DNA from: Chitinophagaceae bacterium
GTDB taxonomy: Bacteria > Bacteroidota > Bacteroidia > Chitinophagales > Chitinophagaceae
Direction of reading: 5' to 3'
DNA: 64,000 nucleotides
NCBI GenBank assembly: GCA_016721385.1
Contig: JADKIE010000008.1
Span: 62,001 to 126,000, forward strand
Shown: piece after piece, positions 30,236 to 39,877 of the stretch
Layout: each line of letters begins with the position of its first letter
Numbering within the stretch: the first letter of the stretch is position 1
Translations under genes and position numbers: made by a program
Notes under the pieces: generated by a model
Seen by the model: only the letters and a program-made list of their open reading frames with translations
What the model was told of the DNA's origin: nothing
Database searches by the model: none

Positions 30236-30596
30236 ATTTTCTTCAAATATTTTCTTTTAAGTCTCATAATTCATTTAGCAAACACTCACCTTTTGTAGTT
30301 TTTTTTACTAAATAGGTCAAAATATTTACTACAAAAATATTGCCCTTAAGTTATTGATAATCAAACAAATTTGATAAATACAGAATAAAACTGCATAGTA
30401 ATTTCCGAAAAAAAAATGCAAAAACGCTTGGAAATATCAAAATAAAGTTCAACATTTGCCCTGCTTAACAAATTAACCTTTTACCTTATAGATTGGTTAA
30501 TTGCACAAGAAAAAGAATTACACACACATCTATCTGCCTTAGCAGGTTTTTAAGTAAACCTGAATTAATTGTTATTACCTCAAACCTCAAAGAAAA
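30236..30596. other. Intergenic region without recognised gene
   Basis: About 360 bases of AT-rich sequence between the clpC terminator and the choice-of-anchor A gene. I see no ORF with family features, no perfect TAnnTTTG box on the plus strand, and no clear RNA structure. It must contain the promoter and leader of the gene at 30597. Confidence 0.5.
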
Positions 30597-32210
30597 ATGA
30601 AACATTTTTTTACCAAAAGTGTACTATGTGTACGTAAACCCCATGCATTATCCTGCGTCTTGTTTTTATGTTTAGTATTAATGCTCAACATTAGCAAGGC
30701 ACAAAACCCATTAGCATCTGCCCAAGATTTTAATATTTTTACAGAAGGAAATTTAACCATAAATGCCGGCGATATTGAAGGGGCAATTGCAGTTGGTGGT
30801 AATTTGGTTATTCAGGGTAATTGTAACAGAACATCCAGTAATGCAACAGGTAAGCAATCTTATGTAACCATTGGCGGTATTAAATATGCCGTATTGGTTG
30901 GTGGCGGTTTATCTGGTGTTAACGGTGGAAAACTTTTTACAATTGATGGGAAGGCTGGAGCAACTGACGACCACTTTGTTAGGTTTAACACTTTGTCTGG
31001 AAGTACAACAATAACAAATAGTGGCGGTATTGATATAGGTAGCCCGGCAACTAACAATTTAAACAGGTATATACGTATCAATTCAACATCGCAGGCTACA
31101 AGTACAATTGAAAACACTGCATCTTTAATAAATTTCGCAGCAGCCTTTGCCGATTTCAGATCAAAATCCAATGCAATGGGGTTAAAGGTGGGCAATGTAA
31201 CCCCAACTGTTTCAGGCGGCCAAGCTACATTAAACCTTGGCAACAATACTAATAATGTTTGGAATATATCAGGCACTACACTCAATAGCTATAACCAAAT
31301 AAATTTAACAGGCATATTACCAAGTGCTACAAACCCATTAGTAATAAATGTAAATGCTACAGGCACTTATAACTGGAGTAATCTAAAATTTATTATAGCT
31401 GGCGAATCGGATAATTTTATTGAAGTGAACAGAGCGCCTTATATTATTTGGAATTTTTATAATAATATTTCTGCGTTAAACATTTTGAATTCAAATTTAT
31501 TAATAGGCTCAATTCTTGCACCAGACGCAAATATTACTAATAATGGTAGTGGTAATATTACAGGTCAGGTAATTGCACGTACATACACAAAACCATGGGC
31601 AGGTGAATTGCACATCGCAAAATTCAGTGCAAATATAAGTTTGGGGGTTTTGGCAGCACAGGAAATAAATATAGCACCCGTTTTAAATAATAATATTGTA
31701 ACGGTAAACTGGCAAACTATAAATGAAAATAACACAAGTTATTTTGAAGTTGAAAGAAGCTATAATAATAATTCGTTTGAAACTATTTATCGGGCATATA
31801 CTTTTGTAGCAAATGGTGGAAACGGGACGTACCATTTTAATGATAATACATTTGCCAATACAAGTAATACATTATTTTACAGAATAAAAATGGTTGATCA
31901 AAATGGGCGTGCAACTTATTCTAAAACAGCAACTGTAAAAATAGCTCAGCAAACACAAATAACTGTTTGGCCTAATCCTTTTGTTAGTACTGTTTCGTTT
32001 ACATATACCGCATTACAAACGTCTGCATTAAATGTTCGTTTATTAGATGTATCCGGTAAGCAAATAAAAACCGGGCAGTATACTGTAAGCAAAGGCACAA
32101 ACAGTTTAAGCTTTACAGATATACCTGCCAGCATTGCGCCGGGATTGTATCTACTGGAAATTACCAATGTAAATGATTCACAAAAACAAATACTAAGGTT
32201 AATGAAATAA
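30597..32210 (+). CDS. Choice-of-anchor A family secreted protein with T9SS sorting domain
   Basis: 537-residue exported protein, first of the secreted-protein locus. Signal peptide with a long hydrophobic core (ALSCVLFLCLVLMLNISKAQ). The body begins ASAQDFNIFTEGNLTINAGD then IEGAIAVGGNLVIQGN, the pattern of choice-of-anchor A domains (beta-rich, ice-binding/collagen-like solenoid neighbours), and ends that domain with NLLIGSILAPDANITNNGSG and NITGQVIARTY. A short FN3-like segment (VNWQTINENNTSYFEVERS) precedes a T9SS type A domain (ITVWPNPFVSTVSF ... GLYLLEITN ... KQILRLMK). Intact frame. Ligand unknown; surface or matrix adhesion is inferred. Confidence 0.85.
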   Translation: MKHFFTKSVLCVRKPHALSCVLFLCLVLMLNISKAQNPLASAQDFNIFTEGNLTINAGDIEGAIAVGGNLVIQGNCNRTSSNATGKQSYVTIGGIKYAVLVGGGLSGVNGGKLFTIDGKAGATDDHFVRFNTLSGSTTITNSGGIDIGSPATNNLNRYIRINSTSQATSTIENTASLINFAAAFADFRSKSNAMGLKVGNVTPTVSGGQATLNLGNNTNNVWNISGTTLNSYNQINLTGILPSATNPLVINVNATGTYNWSNLKFIIAGESDNFIEVNRAPYIIWNFYNNISALNILNSNLLIGSILAPDANITNNGSGNITGQVIARTYTKPWAGELHIAKFSANISLGVLAAQEINIAPVLNNNIVTVNWQTINENNTSYFEVERSYNNNSFETIYRAYTFVANGGNGTYHFNDNTFANTSNTLFYRIKMVDQNGRATYSKTATVKIAQQTQITVWPNPFVSTVSFTYTALQTSALNVRLLDVSGKQIKTGQYTVSKGTNSLSFTDIPASIAPGLYLLEITNVNDSQKQILRLMK

Positions 32211-32240
32211 TAGATTGATGAAATTAATGTAGTAACTTAT

Positions 32241-32270
32241 AAAAAAGGCCATTTATTAATGGTCTTTTTT
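32241..32270 (+). terminator. Rho-independent terminator
   Basis: aaaaaaggccat, loop ttatta, atggtctttttt: an 11- to 12-bp stem with one G-T pair and a T6 tail, 31 bases after the choice-of-anchor A stop. Confidence 0.75.
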
Positions 32271-32362
32271 ATACAGTATTAATCACAGTACAACTATGCC
32301 TAATTGCAATTAAAATGTATACGATTTTTTTCTTTGGCTAAATGTTGCCATTTTTGCACAGA

Positions 32363-33040
32363 ATGAAAAAAATAATTATTACAATCGATGGATGGTCATC
32401 TTGCGGAAAAAGTACTTTGGCAAAACAATTAGCAAAATCACTAGGCTATGTGTACATTGATAGTGGAGCCATGTATAGGGCCATCACCTTATATTTTCTA
32501 AGAAATCATATAGATTGGACAGATGTAAAAGAAGTAAATGGAGCATTGAATAATATTCTTCTACATTTTGAGTTCAATCCCAAGTCGCAGCAATCGGAAA
32601 TATTTTTGAACGATGAAAATGTTGAATATGTAATTAGAGATTTAGTAGTAGCGGAAAAAGTAAGTGATGTAGCTGCTATAAAAGAAGTGAGAGAATTTGC
32701 CGTTGCTCAACAACAAAAAATGGGAGAACAAAAAGGAATTGTAATGGATGGAAGGGACATCGGAACTACTGTATTCCCTAATGCTGAACTTAAAATTTTT
32801 ATGACGGCAGATAGCGCCATAAGAGTAGAAAGAAGATTCAAAGAACTGTACGAAAAAAATCCTAACATTACTATTGAAGAAGTAAAAGCAAATTTGGAAT
32901 TGAGAGATTATATTGATAGCCATAGAGAAATAAGTCCCCTTCGTAAAGCTGATGATGCCTTTGTATTAGATAATACAAATCTTACCATGAGTGAGCAATT
33001 CGAAATAGTATTTTTACGAGTAGCTAAAGTACTTTTGTAA
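32363..33040 (+). CDS. cmk: Cytidylate kinase
   Basis: Phosphorylates CMP/dCMP. The 225-residue protein has the P-loop IDGWSSCGKSTLAKQLA, SGAMYRAITLYFL, and the substrate-binding DGRDIGTTVFPNAELKIFMTA near 130-150, ending ADDAFVLDNTNLTMSEQF. I chose ATG at 32363 (MKKIIITIDG) over the in-frame ATG at 32342, whose extra seven residues (MLPFLHR) are not family-like; a near-consensus box TTTCTTTG at 32329-32336 would also place the transcript start near 32342. A second, broken cmk 3' end lies at 37461-37571. Confidence 0.93.
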   Translation: MKKIIITIDGWSSCGKSTLAKQLAKSLGYVYIDSGAMYRAITLYFLRNHIDWTDVKEVNGALNNILLHFEFNPKSQQSEIFLNDENVEYVIRDLVVAEKVSDVAAIKEVREFAVAQQQKMGEQKGIVMDGRDIGTTVFPNAELKIFMTADSAIRVERRFKELYEKNPNITIEEVKANLELRDYIDSHREISPLRKADDAFVLDNTNLTMSEQFEIVFLRVAKVLL

Positions 33041-33181
33041 TTTTTTTCAGGTGCAACCCTAAATAGTCTTACCTCGTCTTTTATTTAAAATAAATTTTAG
33101 TGCTCTTTCATTTTTATGTAGTATAAATTCTACAAAAAGATGTATTTGACTTATTATACATTGCATAAAATATGCTCTATA

Positions 33182-33213
33182 TTGATGGTTAAGCATTAAA
33201 TATATTATATTTG
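33182..33213 (+). promoter_or_regulatory. Promoter (TTG-N21-TATATTTG) of the GEVED/T9SS protein gene
   Basis: TTG at 33182-33184 and a perfect TATATTTG at 33206-33213, 27 bases before the ATG at 33241. The spacing is slightly longer than the commonest 17-20. Confidence 0.5.
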
Positions 33214-33240
33214 CAACTTTTATAACTAAAAATCAGTTTT

Positions 33241-36200
33241 ATGAAGAACTTTTTACTTTCAATTTTCTTTTTATTTATATTCTTTTCTATAAGAGCCCAA
33301 AACAACTCAGGTAACTACTGGAAAGTTTGGCTGCCAGAAGTAACTAATGCTACACCATCAGATGTACGTGGCGGTGCATTTGCTATTACTGCTAGTAATA
33401 ATGATTTAGCAGAAACGGTTGGCGACCTTACTACAGACAATTGTAACAGTTTTGCAATTGGTAACGACCGCCGTGGTTATGTTTACTACGATGCTAACGG
33501 ATCCGGAGTGGCTGGAACAAAACTGATCCGAATAGTTGACCCAACCACTAATACTGTAGTTAATAGTATTGACTACAGTAGCGTTACACCTGCTACAGGG
33601 TTTTTACACTCATTTAATTCCTTTTATATTGCAGCTACAAATAAGCACTACTTGGTAGTGTCTGGTGCTGGCGGTACAGCAAGCGTTACACCTACAGCAG
33701 ATGTATATATTTTTGATGTAACAGATGTTACTGCACCTACTTTTGTAAAGTCAATTAATCTAGGTTCAGGTGGTAGCTTATTAGCTTTTAACGGTACATC
33801 CTCAGTTACCGGCAGGGTTACAGGTTTAGTATTAAGACAAACTACTTATACCTCAGCAGGTGTAACTATGTATGCCGTTATGGACAACCTTAAAAGAGCT
33901 GCCGCTGTAGCCGTAACTGGAACTACATTCCCTGGCGTTTTTGCTAAAATTACTGACCCGTTGGCAGCATCACCAGCAGTTGTACTTACCGATGTAGTTT
34001 ATAACTCAACTGACTTTTTTGGTGCAGCAGCTTCTGGTTCTTTGGCCCTCTCACCAATGTGCTTTGGATGAGACAAATAGCTTGTTGTACTTAACTACGG
34101 AAAGAAGTAAAAAAATATTGGTTTATAATGTAGCAGGCGCTGTACCTGTGGCTACTAACATTGTTTATGGGGTAAGCAATACAGCAAACGGTGGTAGTGC
34201 CGGTATTACTGCACTAGGATATCACGGAATTTATGTTTCAAGAGACGGCACTACTTTTTATACCGGCAGGTCGGGCTCAATGGTTGCACAAACAGACAGA
34301 GCTCTTAGATTTACCAGACAAACTGTTGCAAACTCACCTTCGTCAGCTGCATCTATATTATAATGAAGCTGCTTTTTCACCCGAATTCTCTGCTACTACA
34401 GACCCGTTGATAAAAGGGGTAAATCTAACTCCCGATGAACAGGCTCTTTATGCAATTAGTTATACAAACCCAGCCCGAACTTTACTGTTAGATAAAACAA
34501 CTTTAGTTGTTACAGAACCGGCTCAAAACCCAGCTACAAGCACCGAAGTAGTATTTGGCAGGCTCGACCCTCATAGTTACGCATTTACTTTACATGACTA
34601 TGGTGATGCCCCATCAAGCTATGGCGGAGCACCACACCACCTTGTAAATCAGGATTATGTTCAGGACAGAATAAGAATTGGTGCTACCGTAGATGGCGAT
34701 ACTGTTTTTATGGCATCATCTAATTTTAATGGCGATGGAGCATCTCAAACTCCAAGAACTAGCGATGAAGATGGCATGTCTGCAGCAATGAAAAACGCAT
34801 TGCCTGGTTTATGGAACGGGCAAACAGGTTCATACTCAATAGCTAATATACCTGTAAGAAATACAACAGCCAATGCCGCAACGTTAAGGGGCTGGATAGA
34901 TTTTAACCATAACGGAACTTTTGATACTAATGAATCGGCAGAAGCTAATGTAGCAATTAATGCAACTACTGCAACACTTACATGGACAATTCCAGCTGGT
35001 GTTACCTCTGGGCCAGTAAATATTCGTTTAAGATTGTCCACCGATCAATCGCTTTTAACTAGTTTAGCAATACCTCAGGCTGCCTCAATACCTATGTTTG
35101 ATGGCGAAGCCGAAGATCATCAAATACCAACACTACCAGTTAGCGGTAATATTTTTAATGATGTAAATGCTAATACAATATTGGGTGGAGGTGAAGTGAA
35201 TATAGGTACTTTAACATTGTATGCGTATATTGTTAAAGATGGAGTAATAGTTGATTCTGCTCATGTTCGGGCAGATGGTACTTACAGTTTTACAAATGTT
35301 GCACAAAATATGGCAACTGCTACAGTTGTTATAGGTACAAATAGTTTAGCACTTGGTACTGCATCAACATCAGTTAATAATGTACAAAACCCAGCTAATA
35401 CACCAGCAGGCTGGGTATATACAGGCGAATCTTCAGGAGCTACTACTGGTGGTACAGACGGTTCATTAACAATAAATGTAGCCTTAGCTGGAATAACACA
35501 ACAAAATTTTGGTTTACAAAGAATACCAGAAAGTGCAGTAAACTTACAGCCAACTACAGGTAACCCTGGTGGTTTTAACAGTGCAACTGTACCGGCTGGT
35601 GCATTTCAAACCAGTAATGTAGGAGCTAATCCAAATACACAAGATTATGATGGTGGCACTGTAAACAATATACGTATTACGGCATTCCCAAGTAATGCAA
35701 ATAGCATTACGATAAATGGTGTTGTTTATACTAACGGAGGTGCTTGTCCTCCAGCTATTACTTGTACAGCTTGGCCTGTAGGTGGTGTAACTGTACCTTA
35801 TACAAATGGCACTGGCCCTACACAAGCAATAAGTGTAGATCCAATTGAAGGCAATGTAGATGTAGTAATACCTTTTGTATCTATTGATAATACAGGTGCA
35901 GAAGATCCAACGCCTGGCAGTGTAACTATTCCTTTTAGAACAATATCCCTATCTGGCACTGTATTTAACGACTTAAATGGTAATGCAGGTACCGCAGGTA
36001 CACCAGAAGGTGGAGAAGCAGTAATTAACGGTACAAATGCAGGCGGTGGACTTACCACTGGGCTGTATTGTATGCTAACTTAATAGATGCTAATGGTAAG
36101 GTAATTGCAACTGTACCCATTGCTAGTGATGGTACATACAATTTTGCAAATGTGCCACAAAATGCAACAGGCTTAACAGTTCAGTTAAGTACTACTCAAG

Positions 36201-37324
36201 GAGTTGTAGGACAAAATAAACCAGCAACAACTTTACCAACAGGTTGGGTAACTACTGGCGAAAATAAAAATGGTCAAGCAGGTACAGCCGATGGTACAGC
36301 TAATGGTGAAATACCAGTTACAACAGCTACTACCAATATTACTACACAAAATTTTGGAATACAACAAGTACCAGAAAGTGCAGTAAACAGCCAAACAATT
36401 GGACTAAACCCCGGAGGTACAGTAAATACAACAGTAAATCCTAACTGGTTTGCTACAAGTAATGTAGGTGCTAATCCAAATACACAAGATTATAATGGCG
36501 GAACGGTAGAGAATATACGAATTACTGCATTCCCTTCAAATGCGACAAGTATTACAATTGGTACTACTACTTATTATCCTAATGCTGGTGCTATTCCAGG
36601 TACATGCCCTACAGCTACTTGCCTAGCATGGCCTGTAGGTGGTGTTACTGTACCTGCACCTGGTGGAGTACCATCACAAACAATTTCTGTTGATCCAATA
36701 GATGGACAAGTAATTGTTGTGATGCCATTTGTGGCAATTGATAATGCAGGAAAAGAAGATCCAACACCAGGTAGTGTAACTTTAATCTATACCTCAATTT
36801 TGCCAGTTAAATTAATTAGCTTTAATGCTAGTGTAAATAATTGTAATTCAGTTATAAGTTGGAAATCTGCTACAGAATTAGGCTTACAAAAATATACAGT
36901 AGAGTATAGTACAAATGGCATAAACTTTAACCCAATAAATACAGTGCCGGCAAATGGCGATAATAGTACTTATAATACAACTCATCAATCTAATGAAGGG
37001 GTTATTTATTACCGCTTAAAAATGGTTGATAAAGATGGTTCAATAAGCTACAGCAATGTTGTTGTATTAAAAGTTAATTGTAAAACTGCGACAGTATTTT
37101 TGGGTGCCAATCCTATAACAAATGGCTCATTAAAAGTAAACCTTGCAAACGTTACAGGTGGCATTAATGCAAAACTTGTATCAACTACAGGGCAATTAGT
37201 GATTACAAAAACTATCTTTAACGGTAGTAATGATATTGATGTTAAAAGATTAGCGGCAGGTGTTTACTATTTAAAGTTAGAGGGTACAGATTTAAAAAAT
37301 AGCTATAAGATAATAATAAAATAA
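33241..37324 (+). CDS. Large secreted protein with beta-propeller-like N-terminus, GEVED domain and T9SS sorting domain, three frameshifts
   Basis: Exported protein of about 1360 residues, signal peptide MKNFLLSIFFLFIFFSIRAQ. Residues about 20-400 are propeller-like (GYVYYDANGSGVAG, DVYIFDVTDVTAPTFVKS, LDETNSLLYLTTERSKKI). A GEVED domain follows (RGWIDFNHNGTFDTNESAEA ... RLRLSTDQSLL ... FDGEAEDHQIP). Then SdrD-B-like units alternate with two copies of a ~140-residue module that opens with PESAVN and closes with DPTPGSV (35526-35930 and 36370-36780). An FN3-like segment (LISFNASVNNCNSVISWKSA) and a T9SS type A domain ending NSYKIIIK close it. Frame breaks lie near 34046-34060, 34340-34365 and 36070. 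It sits between cmk and a broken cmk end. Confidence 0.8.
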
Positions 37325-37341
37325 GTAATCAATAATTAAGT

Positions 37342-37377
37342 AAAAAACCGCCTCTAAACAAATGGGGCGGTTTTTTT
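37342..37377 (+). terminator. Rho-independent terminator
   Basis: aaaaaaccgcc (37342-37352) pairs with ggcggtttttt (37366-37376), 13-base loop, followed by T; 17 bases after the stop of the preceding gene. Confidence 0.8.
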
Positions 37378-37460
37378 ATAAAGCCCCAAAAGAATTCATA
37401 ACGATTGCCAACAAGCCAATTTTAAATTAATGTTGCTTTGATAACTGTATAAAAATCATT

Positions 37461-37571
37461 ACTCTACGTTTGGCAGAAGATGCCTTTGTACTTGATAATA
37501 CAAACCTTACAATGGAAGAACAATTTGATATAGCACTAAAATTAACCCAGAGCTATCATAGTGGTAATTAA
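37461..37571 (+). pseudogene. 3' fragment of a second cytidylate kinase gene
   Basis: This frame reads TLRLAEDAFVLDNTNLTM, then EEQFDIALKLTQSYHSGN and a stop. It aligns with the last ~35 residues of the cmk product encoded 4.4 kb upstream (PLRKADDAFVLDNTNLTM), sharing 12 consecutive residues, but nucleotide identity is only roughly 70%. No start, P-loop or other cmk part precedes it, so it is a remnant. The divergence argues against a recent copy of the neighbouring cmk. Confidence 0.75.
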
Positions 37572-37831
37572 AAATTAACATATTTTATTTGGAAATATAA
37601 AATATATTATTTTACTTTGTGTAGTATTTAGTCGCATCCCCAAGACTAAAATGCCGTCCCAATAATCCATCTGTCAACCAAAAACTTTATCCAGCTTTCC
37701 ATTTAAAGCCAAGCTTTGTCCATTATTTAGTTTATCTCAAATAAAGTTTACTTTATTGTGCTTGGGGTACTGCTATTTTCCAACCGAAAGCCGTTTCATA
37801 AATCATTTTTAAAAATTAAACCTTAAGCAAA
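37572..37831. other. Intergenic region without recognised gene
   Basis: About 260 AT-rich bases between the cmk remnant and the next secreted-protein gene. I see a near-miss promoter box (ttactttg at 37612-37619) and a distant 7-base inverted repeat ccccaag/cttgggg, nothing stronger. Confidence 0.4.
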
Positions 37832-39591
37832 ATGAAACCTAGCTTTACCTTTTTTAAAGGAGTACAACCTATTTTGTACAAATTAGTCTTGTGTATTTTA
37901 TTTTTTGTAGTTATTAATTTTCAACAAGTTAATGCCCAGTGCTCATGCACAGGTTCTTCTGGAAATCTGTTAACTACAAACCCAAGTTTTGAAACCACTA
38001 ATCCTATTGGATGGTCTTCTAACAATGGTAGTTTCATATCTGTTAGTGGAAATGGGAGTGCATCTCAACCAGCCTTCCAAGTTTGTGGTAGCCGCTACGG
38101 ACTATTAACACCTAATAGACCCAATTCTGGAACACAAACTGCAATATTTTATCAAGAGTTAACAGGCAGTACTGTTACAGCAGCAATTGGAAGCTTAATT
38201 ACATTTAATTTGTGGGCGGGTACATATACAGACGCTGCTGGTAATTCACCTCAGTTAAAATTGATTTTTTATAATGCTTCAAATAATGAGATAACTGCTT
38301 CTACAATAACTGTAGCTGTTGATAGAAATAACATCAGTAGTACTGTAGGGTTAAAACATTATTCACTTTCGCAAACTGTACCTACTGGTGCTACTCGTAT
38401 AAGGGTGCAAGGTAGTATGAATAGAACTTCATCTCAAAACAGCGATATTTATCTTAAAGTAGATGGCGCTTGTTTGTCATACAATAATCTTACTCTTGGA
38501 AATAAAGTATTTTTTGATAAAAATAATAATGGCTTATTAGATGCAACCGAACATGGAATGGATGGATTTGTTGTAAACCTTTATGTAGATGCCAATGATG
38601 ATAATATCGCAGACGGTAATGCAATAAAAACAACTACAACTGCAAATGGGGGTACATATACTTTTACTAACTTAAGTGCAGGTAATTATATTGTTGGAGT
38701 AGAAAATGCTGTGTCTGGTTTAGTAAGTTCTACCAATATTGGTAGTAGCAGTAATGTAGATAACAATACTGATAATGATGATAATGGAATTACTACAACA
38801 GCAGTAATTACAGGTACAGAAACTAAAGGAAATGCAATTACGCTGACAGCTAATCAAGAGCCAGGAAGTTCAAACATAAATAATACATATGATTTCGGAT
38901 TCACATGCTCTGGATCGTCTACAACATGCGGTAAAGTAGATTTAAGCCAAGGAAATTTCATATGGAGAGATTTGAATGGTAATGGCTTAAAAGATACAAA
39001 TGAACCAGGAGTGCCTAATGTAACTGTAAAACTTTATAGGGATTTAAACAACGATAATGTTCCCGACTTTACTGGCGGAGGGGAAATGACAACCAACAAA
39101 CCAATACCGAAAACCTAGTAGCAATACTTACAACTACCACTAATTCTCAAGGAGTGTACAACTTTGCTACCAATGTTGATGAAGGTAGATATATAGTAGG
39201 TATTACAATACCTGCAAACTATGTAATTGTTCCTATCAATTCACCTAATGCGGATAATGATATTGATAATGATAATAATGGCGTTAATATTTCAGGAGGT
39301 GATGCTTTTAGCAATGGATTTATTTTAAACTACTACATGGAACCTGCACCTGCTGCAGATGGTGACCATACTAATGCAAATGCAACTATCGATTTTGCAC
39401 TAAGCCTTATAGGAGGACCAACACCAATTGATTTTACTGCACTGGAAGGCCTTTATAAAAATAATATCACGTATTTATCATGGGCAACTTTACAGGAAAG
39501 TAATAGCAGCCATTTTGATGTAGAAAGAAATACTGATGGGTTTACTTATAGTGTAATCGGTAAGGTCGCAGTTCAAAAGCTTTTGAAGTAA
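37832..39591 (+). CDS. Secreted SdrD-B-like repeat protein, one frameshift, sorting domain apparently missing
   Basis: About 586 residues. Signal peptide (LVLCILFFVVINFQQVNAQ), then CSCTGSSGNLLTTNPSFETT starting a jelly-roll-like carbohydrate-binding-type domain (to about 220). Two SdrD-B-like Ca-binding units follow: LGNKVFFDKNNNGLLDATEH and GNFIWRDLNGNGLKDTNEPG. The frame breaks in the G run near 39077-39083; one added G gives TGGGGNDNQQTNTENLVA. The C-terminus enters the FN3-like linker seen in its neighbours (ITYLSWATLQESNSSHFDVE) but stops seven residues after SVIGKVA, with no T9SS domain. Its start is the same type as that of the giant protein that follows. Confidence 0.75.
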
Positions 39592-39618
39592 GTAGATAAC
39601 CAAGCACAAACAAAAGAC

Positions 39619-39648
39619 GCCTTGTTAGCAATAACAGGGCTCTTTTTT
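39619..39648 (+). terminator. Rho-independent terminator, paralogous to 54218-54248
   Basis: gccttgtta / taacagggc stem with gcaa loop and T6 tail. The 5' flank (agataaccaagcacaaacaa) is shared with the terminator at 54218-54248. Confidence 0.75.
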
Positions 39649-39877
39649 AAAGAATTAATTATTTCTAAATGCATTGAAATTATATAATTATGGAAATTTG
39701 TAAATTTTTCAAATAATGTGCAACCGCAATGCTATTTTAGTAGTCTTACTATTGATTCTAGTAAAACTACTTTAAAGGTTAGTCCATTTTTGAAATACCA
39801 AATATTTGAAGTTTAATAATCTCATAAAAAATCAGAAAATACTAGAAAAGCTAGTTTTAATTAGAAAAAATAATTAT

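Noticed and set aside
39711..39820. Short frame SNNVQPQCYFSSLTIDSSKT upstream of the giant adhesin
   Set aside because: No start codon in frame and no similarity I can name; possibly the remnant of a secreted protein but not supportable.
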